Below are positions 6,199 to 10,887 of a DNA stretch of 10,887 nt, in pieces. Position 1 is the first letter of the stretch; each line of letters opens with the position of its first letter. Origin of the DNA: UBA5536 sp964592595 (GTDB taxonomy: Bacteria; Bacteroidota; Bacteroidia; Bacteroidales; F082); NCBI GenBank assembly GCA_964592595.1, contig CAZQFH010000080.1:1-10887 (forward strand), written 5' to 3'. The position numbers were made by a program, and so were the translations under genes. The notes under the pieces were generated by a model. That model did not search any database. It saw nothing but the letters and a program-made list of their open reading frames with translations, and had not been told where the DNA came from.

Positions 6199-7408
6199 CT
6201 GTTTGATTATTTTCGAGCAGTGCGGCAACGATGCGTGGCAATGCCAATGCACTGCCATTTAAAGTATGCGCCAGATTAATTTGACCGTTATTGTCTTTGT
6301 ATCTCAGTTTCATTCTGTTGGCCTGGAAGCTTTCAAAATTGGATACCGAGCTCACCTCCAGCCACATTTGCTGAGCAGCTGAATACACTTCAAAGTCGAA
6401 GGTGAGTGCGGAGGTAAAACTCATATCGCCCCCACAAAGCTTAAGGATTCGGAAGGGAAGTTCCAGTTTTTGCAGCAAACCGGTCACATGAGCTTTCATG
6501 GCTTCCAGGGTTTTATAGGAGGTTTCGGGATGCACAACTTCAACAATTTCAACTTTGTCAAACTGATGAAGTCTGTTGAGCCCGCGCACATGTTTACCCC
6601 ACGAACCGGCTTCACGCCTAAAACAGCTTGAGTAGGCAGTAGTTTTTGCCGGTAATTCCTTTTCCTGAAGGATGACATCGCGAAAAATATTAGTCACGGG
6701 CACCTCTGCTGTAGGAATCATATAAAGCTTATCAGCACCTATGGTGTACATTTGTCCTTCTTTGTCAGGAAGTTGGCCTGTGCCATAAGCAGAGGCTTCA
6801 TTAACCATGAGGGGAGGCTGAACTTCCTGATAGCCTGCATTGATGGCTTCATCCAGAAAGAAATTGATTAGGGCCCTTTGAAGTCGTGCTCCTTTGCCTT
6901 TGTAAAAAGGGAATCCTGCTCCGGTAACCTTATTACCCAGCTCAAAGTCAATCAGGTCGTATTTTGATATCAAATCCCAGTGAGGAACTGCATTTTCGGG
7001 TAAGTTAGGAATGACGCCTTCTTCGTGCACGGTGATATTGTCGCTTGCCTGTTTTCCGGGAGGGACACTTTCGTGCGGAAGATTTGGAATCTCAACCAGT
7101 TTCTCGTTGAGTTGATCTTTGGTTTCTACGAGTTTTTGATTCAGTTCTTTGGTTTTTTCTTTGATTTCGCTGTTGCGGGCTTTTAGCACTGTAGCGGCTT
7201 CTGCTTTGCCTTCTTTAAAAAGCAAACCAATTTGTTTGGCGATGCTGTTGGCTTCGGCCAAAAGCTCATCCAATTCCTGTTGCAGGCTTTTCCTGAGGTC
7301 GTCAAGTTGCAGCACCTGATCGATCAGTTCGGTATTGTGGAAGTTTTTGATAGCCAAGCGTGCTATAACTTCAGTTTTGTTGGCTCGGATAAATGGTGTT
7401 AAAAGCAT
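6137..7408 (-). CDS. serS: Seryl-tRNA synthetase
   Basis: Class II synthetase that charges tRNA-Ser (and tRNA-Sec where present) with serine in the cytoplasm. The 423-residue length is standard. Residues about 1-108 form the long antiparallel helical arm that grips the long variable arm of tRNA-Ser. The catalytic core shows motif 1 around GYQEVQPPLM (192-201), the serine-site TAE (233-235), motif 2 FRREAG...RLHQFDKVE (263-287) and motif 3 NGSALALPRIVAALLEN (384-400, Arg392). It is the first gene of a minus-strand operon with the lipoprotein, TPR protein and rsmA. Its last 20 codons also encode the start of the lipoprotein in another frame. A TAnnTTTG box lies 18 bp upstream of ATG 7408. Confidence 0.97.
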   Translation of the reverse strand: MLLTPFIRANKTEVIARLAIKNFHNTELIDQVLQLDDLRKSLQQELDELLAEANSIAKQIGLLFKEGKAEAATVLKARNSEIKEKTKELNQKLVETKDQLNEKLVEIPNLPHESVPPGKQASDNITVHEEGVIPNLPENAVPHWDLISKYDLIDFELGNKVTGAGFPFYKGKGARLQRALINFFLDEAINAGYQEVQPPLMVNEASAYGTGQLPDKEGQMYTIGADKLYMIPTAEVPVTNIFRDVILQEKELPAKTTAYSSCFRREAGSWGKHVRGLNRLHQFDKVEIVEVVHPETSYKTLEAMKAHVTGLLQKLELPFRILKLCGGDMSFTSALTFDFEVYSAAQQMWLEVSSVSNFESFQANRMKLRYKDNNGQINLAHTLNGSALALPRIVAALLENNQTDDGINIPKALQPYTGFERID

Positions 7409-7426
7409 GTTGATTCAGAATTTTTG

Positions 7427-7434
7427 CAAAAGTA
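7427..7434 (-). promoter_or_regulatory. Candidate promoter -7 box for the serS operon
   Basis: TACTTTTG on the minus strand matches the Bacteroidota consensus TAnnTTTG. The serS ATG is 18 bases downstream, which leaves a leader of roughly 10-15 bases. No convincing TTTG -33 element is present 18-21 bp upstream. It is the only promoter-like signal seen for the four-gene operon. Confidence 0.6.
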
Positions 7435-7490
7435 GGAATTTATGGTGCTGCTGTGGCACTGAAAAAGGGAGTAAATCGAAAATATATAAG

Positions 7491-7524
7491 CCAAAAAACC
7501 CGGCTATGCAGGCATAACCGGGTT
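7491..7524 (-). terminator. Intrinsic terminator of rplU-rpmA
   Basis: On the minus strand AACCCGG (7524-7518) pairs with CCGGGTT (7503-7497). Inside these, GCATA and TATGC also pair, with one mismatch between the two stems and a two-base loop. A T-run (7498-7493) follows directly. It lies 23 bp beyond the rpmA stop, where termination is expected, and separates the ribosomal genes from the serS promoter. Confidence 0.88.
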
Positions 7525-7547
7525 GCTAATATTTTTGTGCAAATCTG

Positions 7548-7823
7548 TTAGTTTACTACAGTTTCTGTTGCTGCGGGAATAACAGAGATATAGGATTTAT
7601 CATCTTTTTTGCGACGGAACTCAACAGTGCCGTCAACCATAGCAAAAATGGTATGATCTTTTCCCATACCAACATTATTGCCGGGGCGATGAGCGGTTCC
7701 ACGCTGCCTTACGATGATATTACCAGCTTTGGCAAACTGACCACCATAAATTTTTACTCCCAGTCGTTTACTTTCCGATTCGCGTCCGTTATTGGAACTA
7801 CCAGCTCCTTTTTTATGTGCCAT
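7548..7823 (-). CDS. rpmA: Ribosomal protein L27
   Basis: Component of the 50S subunit whose flexible N-terminus reaches the peptidyl-transferase centre. The 91-residue product begins MAHKKGAGSSNNGRESESK, the standard mature N-terminus, with no cleavable extension of the Firmicutes type. It continues with LGVKIYGGQFAKAGNIIVRQRG (22-43) and TAHRPGNNVGMGKDHTIFA (44-62), which are family hallmarks. It follows rplU after 21 bp, the near-universal rplU-rpmA order, and is followed by a strong terminator. Confidence 0.98.
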   Translation of the reverse strand: MAHKKGAGSSNNGRESESKRLGVKIYGGQFAKAGNIIVRQRGTAHRPGNNVGMGKDHTIFAMVDGTVEFRRKKDDKSYISVIPAATETVVN

Positions 7824-7844
7824 TGTTCTAAGATTTTCGGGTTA

Positions 7845-8156
7845 TTACGCTTTGATATCTTCAATCATTACCTTGCTCAGGTATTGACGATGACCGTTCG
7901 ACTTTTGGTATCCTTTTCTTCTTTTCTTTTTGAAAACGATGACTTTATCTCCTTTAAGGTGCTCGATTACCTTAACAGAAACACTTGCACCATCAATTAC
8001 AGGAGCACCAACAGTGGTTTGTCCGTCATTGTCGATCAATAATACCTTTTCGAAGGCCACTTGGCTACCTTCTTCATTTTCAAGTCTGTGCACAAAGATC
8101 TGCTGACCTTTGGTTACCTTGAACTGCTGTCCTGCGATGTCAACTATTGCGTACAT
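7845..8156 (-). CDS. rplU: Ribosomal protein L21
   Basis: 50S subunit protein that binds 23S rRNA. The 103-residue product has the usual start MYAIVDIAGQQFKV, a central beta-rich part, and the C-terminal basic signature KKKRRKGYQKSNGHRQYLSKV (76-96), a variant of the KRRK.Y.K..GHRQ pattern. First gene of a two-gene unit with rpmA, served by its own promoter overlapping the space after the EamA transporter gene. The untranslated leader would be about 40 bases; no recognisable autoregulatory structure was seen in it. Confidence 0.97.
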   Translation of the reverse strand: MYAIVDIAGQQFKVTKGQQIFVHRLENEEGSQVAFEKVLLIDNDGQTTVGAPVIDGASVSVKVIEHLKGDKVIVFKKKRRKGYQKSNGHRQYLSKVMIEDIKA

Positions 8157-8200
8157 TATACTGATTTGAAATTGCGGATTATGCTCAAAAATTTGAACTG

Positions 8201-8230
8201 CAAAAGTATAAAAAATATTAATCCGTCAAA
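8201..8230 (-). promoter_or_regulatory. Promoter of rplU-rpmA
   Basis: On the minus strand a TTTG (8230-8227) is followed after 18 bp by TACTTTTG (8208-8201), matching the Bacteroidota major sigma pattern TTTG-N18-21-TAnnTTTG. It is the best-formed promoter in the window, as expected for ribosomal protein genes. The -33 element begins only nine bases after the EamA stop codon, and no terminator hairpin is seen between, so read-through from the transporter gene is possible. Confidence 0.78.
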
Positions 8231-8238
8231 CTTTTGCG

Positions 8239-9195
8239 CTATATTTTTTTAACTGACTTATTTGCTGATGTTTGTAGCTGAGCAACAGTGCGTTTTTTAT
8301 TCACCAGCAGCACCCCTCCAATGATAAGGCCTATCCAAAGTAAAAAGCTGAGGTCAACATATTCGCCATCAATAATTCCCCAAATCAGGGCAACCACCGG
8401 AATGAGGTAGGTTACACTGGAGGCAAACAGAGGAGTAGTAATTCGGATGAGGGTATTGAATGCTATCATGGCAATGCCGGTTCCTACCACTGCAAGAATG
8501 GCCAGGTAGCCAAAACCTGTCCAGGCGCCCGGGACAGTTACCAGTTTTGGAATAAAGTCTGTAACGCTTAATAATATAATGGTGGAGGGAATGCCAACGA
8601 TAAAAAATGCAACAGAAGTTATGGTGAGGCTGTTGAGGTGCTGAAGCCTGGCTTTGATCAAATTTACGTTAAGTGCATACAGGATTGTTGCCAGCACAAC
8701 AAGAGCGGCATAGCCAAAGTTAAAAGAAAAATCGTTACCACCACTGCTGCTTATTAAACCAACAGCACCAATAAGGCCAATAAACACCCCGGCAATCTGA
8801 ACAAGCCGTGTTTTGATTTTGAACAGTATCAAACCTACTAAAAGTGTAAACAGCGGAGTTAGTGAATTAAGCAATCCTGCTGTTGAGCTGTCGATGCCTC
8901 GCTGAGCAGCAGCAAACAGAAAAGCAGGAAAAAAATTACCTGCAAAACCCGAGATGCTCAGCCAGAAAAAATCTTTTCGTGTAATCTTTTTTAAGCGTGG
9001 AATGGCTAAGGGCAGCAAAAACAAAAAGGTAATACCCACGCGCAAAGCGCCCACTTCGATAGGATCGAAATATACTAAGGCTTTTTTTATCAAAATGAAA
9101 GAGCTGCCCCAGGTAACTACAAGTCCTGCCAAAATAATCCATGCCGTGGTAGTTTGACGTGTATTATCAGGACTGTTGTTTATGTGTTGCGACAT
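8239..9195 (-). CDS. EamA-family (DMT superfamily) transporter
   Basis: A 318-residue inner-membrane protein with two EamA repeats (about 19-149 and 160-298), each with five predicted helices. These are the ten-helix drug/metabolite transporter type that includes amino-acid and metabolite exporters. Typical traits are TWGSSFILIKKAL (28-40) at the end of helix 1, the AAAQRGIDSSTAGLLNSLTPLFT segment (95-117) in the first repeat, and its counterpart ITTPLFASSVTYLIPVVALIWG (252-273) in the second. The C-terminus is short and basic (NKKRTVAQ...KSVKKI). The substrate cannot be told from the sequence. It is monocistronic or reads weakly into rplU, and is divergent from the sigma factor gene. Confidence 0.9.
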   Translation of the reverse strand: MSQHINNSPDNTRQTTTAWIILAGLVVTWGSSFILIKKALVYFDPIEVGALRVGITFLFLLPLAIPRLKKITRKDFFWLSISGFAGNFFPAFLFAAAQRGIDSSTAGLLNSLTPLFTLLVGLILFKIKTRLVQIAGVFIGLIGAVGLISSSGGNDFSFNFGYAALVVLATILYALNVNLIKARLQHLNSLTITSVAFFIVGIPSTIILLSVTDFIPKLVTVPGAWTGFGYLAILAVVGTGIAMIAFNTLIRITTPLFASSVTYLIPVVALIWGIIDGEYVDLSFLLWIGLIIGGVLLVNKKRTVAQLQTSANKSVKKI

Positions 9196-9233
9196 TTAAA
9201 AATGTTTTTACTGCCTTTGGATTTTGCAGGCCG

Positions 9234-9241
9234 CAAAGGTA
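9234..9241 (-). promoter_or_regulatory. Candidate promoter -7 box for the EamA transporter gene
   Basis: TACCTTTG on the minus strand matches TAnnTTTG. It lies 38 bp before the ATG at 9195. No clear TTTG -33 element is seen at the expected distance. Confidence 0.55.
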
Positions 9242-9469
9242 TTATTTTTAACACCGCTATGCTGAAAGCTTTATTCAGATAAATGAAATTTCACTTTGAC
9301 TTTTACGTTAATCAATTCGTAAATCATTGAAATTAGTATGTTTTTCTGCATATCTCTTATACAATCTCAAACATTATTTGGTTTTTTTGGTTATTGCCTC
9401 AAAAGGTGCATAATGGTTGATTTTAGTTGGCTTAGTGATTTCTACACATGGGCACTGCACGGAAATTTA
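9242..9469. other. AT-rich divergent intergenic region
   Basis: The full gap between the divergent transporter and sigma genes runs from 9196 to 9528, 333 bp. Apart from the two -7 boxes near its ends I see no gene, no RNA with recognisable structure and no strong inverted repeat. T- and A-runs are frequent. It is longer than needed for two promoters, so regulator sites or a small RNA could be present, but nothing in the sequence supports one. Confidence 0.5.
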
Positions 9470-9477
9470 TAACTTTG
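9470..9477 (+). promoter_or_regulatory. Candidate promoter -7 box for the ECF sigma gene
   Basis: TAACTTTG fits TAnnTTTG, the housekeeping sigma box, 51 bp before ATG 9529. No good -33 TTTG is present. This suggests that basal expression of the sigma factor depends on the major sigma factor rather than only on itself. Confidence 0.55.
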
Positions 9478-9528
9478 CAGTTGGAACCAGTAAGGTTTGA
9501 TTGAAATTTAAAGTGCTGATTCATCCGA

Positions 9529-10137
9529 ATGAAGCAAATGGCAGACGATCAAAGTAGTTGGAAAGAAGGCCTGAAGGCCGGTAACAAAGAAGTTTTTGAT
9601 GAGATCTTCAGGGCTTATTATGGTGAGCTTATAAGTTATTGTCTGCGTTATGTTTACGAACAGGATATTGCGGAAGATATCGTGCAGGATATGTTTGTGA
9701 AGATGTGGCTTCGGCATGCTGATCTCCAGATCCAAACTTCCCTTAAGGCCTACCTTTATCGTGCTACTCAAAATCATGCCCTGAACCATCTGAATCAGCT
9801 AAAGATTCAGGAAAAGTACAGGCAATTCGTTGGTTTTAGTGCCATTAATGGCTCCGAAAGCCCCTTAGATAAATTGCAGGAGACTGATCTGGAACTGAAA
9901 ATAAAACATGCGGTGCTAAGTCTTCCGGAAAAACGTAGGGAGGTTTTTGAGCTTAGCAGACAAGAAGGTCTCAAAAACAGACAAATTGCTGAGCGGCTTA
10001 ACATCAGCGTAAAAACAGTCGAGAATCAAATGACCAAAGCATTGGAGCAGCTTCGGGGTTTTTTAAAAGAATATTTGCCTGTTATATTTTTCTTTTTTGT
10101 AACTTTCGAGGCGTTTTCACTGGCTTTTTTGAAATAA
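9529..10137 (+). CDS. ECF-type RNA polymerase sigma factor (Bacteroidota sigma-70 family)
   Basis: A 202-residue extracytoplasmic-function sigma factor that directs RNA polymerase to a small target set when its anti-sigma partner releases it. Region 2 spans about 25-92 (FDEIFRAYYGELISYCLRYV, then DIAEDIVQDMFVKMW at 46-60), which binds the core enzyme and the -10 element. Region 4 spans about 128-178 (LPEKRREVFELSRQEG, then NRQIAERLNISVKTVENQ), a helix-turn-helix for the -35 element. The last 20 residues form a hydrophobic, Phe-rich tail (EYLPVIFFFFVTFEAFSLAF) after region 4. ATG 9529 is used; a second ATG lies at 9538. The FecR-like gene follows after 81 bp, the usual pairing for regulated TonB-dependent uptake loci. 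Confidence 0.93.
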   Translation: MKQMADDQSSWKEGLKAGNKEVFDEIFRAYYGELISYCLRYVYEQDIAEDIVQDMFVKMWLRHADLQIQTSLKAYLYRATQNHALNHLNQLKIQEKYRQFVGFSAINGSESPLDKLQETDLELKIKHAVLSLPEKRREVFELSRQEGLKNRQIAERLNISVKTVENQMTKALEQLRGFLKEYLPVIFFFFVTFEAFSLAFLK

Positions 10138-10143
10138 TATATT

Positions 10144-10171
10144 TTTTTCCTGCTATTAAATAGGGGAAAAA
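10144..10171 (+). other. Hairpin between the sigma and anti-sigma genes
   Basis: TTTTTCC (10144-10150) pairs with GGAAAAA (10165-10171), and CTAT (10153-10156) with ATAG (10160-10163), with a TAA loop and a small internal bulge. It begins six bases after the sigma stop. There is no T-run after it, so it is not a standard terminator. Its right arm overlaps the proposed -35 element of the FecR promoter. It may protect or attenuate the message, or be incidental. Confidence 0.4.
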
Positions 10172-10193
10172 TGAAATGAGATTGTCGTATTAA
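10161..10193 (+). promoter_or_regulatory. Possible ECF-dependent promoter for the FecR-like gene
   Basis: TAGGGGAAAAA (10161-10171) and TTGTCGTATTAA (10182-10193) stand 18 bp apart, counting from the end of GGGG to TCGTAT. GC-rich -35 and GTC/CGT-containing -10 elements of this kind are typical of ECF sigma promoters and differ from the TAnnTTTG boxes elsewhere in the window. A start near 10197 would give a leader of about 22 bases to TTG 10219. The link to the adjacent sigma factor is inference. Confidence 0.45.
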
Positions 10194-10218
10194 AGAATTC
10201 TTAACAACAAGTTTTACA

Positions 10219-10887
10219 TTGATTAACTTAAACAGATACAATAAACTCGCAGCAAAATACCTCAGCGGTAACTGCAACTCAACTGAAAAACAGCAGTTTG
10301 AGCAATGGTTGTTGGTATCTGATAAGCATAAGCAATGGTTTGAAACACAGAAGAAAGTTTGGAATTTTTCAAATGCTGCTGTGCTTTCAACAGCAATAGA
10401 TGTTGAAGCAGCGCTTCAGCAAGTTCATCAGCGAATCGCCTTCATGCAGAAAAATCATCAGCATGAGGCAAAACATGCCAGGAAGTCTGTTTCCGTTTAC
10501 AGATGGGTTGCCAGTGCTGCAGCAGTATTTTTGCTCGGGCTGGCTGTTTTGTTTTTTATGAGAAATGAACAAACCCCGCAAATGCAGCACATTACTGCAG
10601 CACAAAAATCGGAAACTCCCCTGCAACTTCCGGATGGTTCAGAAGTTTACCTTAACGAAAACGCCGAAATCGGATATCCCGAGCAGTATGCAGCTGGTCT
10701 GCGTCAAGCTACTTTTAAGGGGATTGGTTTATTCGAAATAGTTTCTAATCCCGAAAAACCTTTTCAAATTGTAGCTGATCATTTTGGTGTTGAGGTTTTG
10801 GGAACAAAATTCAACATCAATGCCGTTCCTGGGGCAGATCAGTACAAAGTAGATCTGCTGGAAGGAAAAATCAGGTTGTTCACTTTT
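10219..10887 (+). CDS. FecR-like anti-sigma factor, 3' end outside window
   Basis: The first 223 codons of a FecR-type inner-membrane anti-sigma factor, which holds its ECF sigma factor and passes on a signal from a TonB-dependent outer-membrane receptor. Residues about 7-50 are the cytoplasmic sigma-binding domain (NKLAAKYLSGNCNSTEKQQF at 8-27, then W30 and W40). One membrane helix spans about 96-114. The periplasmic FecR domain then begins, with LQLPDGSEVYLNENAEIGYP (135-154) and FEIVSNPEKPFQIVADHFGV (172-191). The frame has no ATG before residue 76, so TTG 10219 is the best start. It places the N-terminus 13 residues before YLSG, normal for the family. The frame is open to the last base. 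SusC/SusD-like genes are the usual next neighbours but are not visible. Confidence 0.9.
   Translation, partial: MINLNRYNKLAAKYLSGNCNSTEKQQFEQWLLVSDKHKQWFETQKKVWNFSNAAVLSTAIDVEAALQQVHQRIAFMQKNHQHEAKHARKSVSVYRWVASAAAVFLLGLAVLFFMRNEQTPQMQHITAAQKSETPLQLPDGSEVYLNENAEIGYPEQYAAGLRQATFKGIGLFEIVSNPEKPFQIVADHFGVEVLGTKFNINAVPGADQYKVDLLEGKIRLFTF

Noticed and set aside
6199..6258. Longer lipoprotein start at 6258
   Set aside because: It adds 20 residues with several His and Cys before the basic and hydrophobic signal region, destroying a normal lipoprotein signal peptide, and deepens the overlap with serS.
8157..8200. Autoregulatory ribosomal protein leader upstream of rplU
   Set aside because: The roughly 40-base leader shows no stable hairpin or known leader motif.

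Overview
The window reads as a chromosomal segment of a Bacteroidota bacterium, probably Bacteroidales or a relative. Four things point there. Five genes or operons are preceded by the phylum-type -7 box TAnnTTTG. Shine-Dalgarno sequences are essentially absent. An ECF sigma factor is paired with a FecR-type anti-sigma factor at the right edge. The gene sequences themselves (SerS, RbfA, L21/L27, secreted TPR protein) are Bacteroidota-like. The species cannot be named from the sequence alone.

Layout. Positions 1-430 hold no credible gene. They contain a mosaic of short palindromes, including a tandem array with a 52-bp period whose hairpins are CAACCCG-TTC-CGGGTTG or CAACCTC-TTC-GAGGTTG. One array unit carries a 26-bp insertion, and an inverted copy lies at the left edge. 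A forward operon follows: rbfA (570-911), a class I SAM methyltransferase with a C-terminal membrane segment (935-1753), and an FtsX/LolE-type ABC permease with a TTG start (1767-3002). It meets a reverse operon tail to tail with an 11-bp overlap. Read in its own direction, the reverse operon is serS (7408-6137), a small coiled-coil lipoprotein (6198-5650, overlapping serS by 62 bp), a large secreted TPR protein (5643-3778) and rsmA/ksgA (3774-2992). Further right, still on the minus strand, lie rplU-rpmA (ribosomal proteins L21 and L27) with a clear promoter and terminator, then a ten-helix EamA-family transporter. A 333-bp AT-rich divergent gap leads to a forward ECF sigma factor (9529-10137) and a FecR-like anti-sigma gene starting at TTG 10219 and cut by the window edge.

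How the genes fit together. Much of the window serves translation: RbfA (30S maturation), RsmA (late 16S rRNA dimethylation), L21 and L27 (50S subunit) and SerS (tRNA charging). Mixed into the same transcription units are envelope proteins: the permease, the lipoprotein, the TPR protein and the membrane-tailed methyltransferase. The sigma/FecR pair at the right edge is the usual start of a TonB-dependent regulated uptake locus, which would lie beyond the window.

I did not find a clearly new defence or mobile system. The points most worth a second look are the 52-bp palindromic array, the lipoprotein/TPR pair locked between serS and rsmA, the 62-bp coding overlap that encodes most of a signal peptide, the near-leaderless rbfA promoter, and the hydrophobic tail and possible autoregulatory promoter at the sigma/FecR locus.
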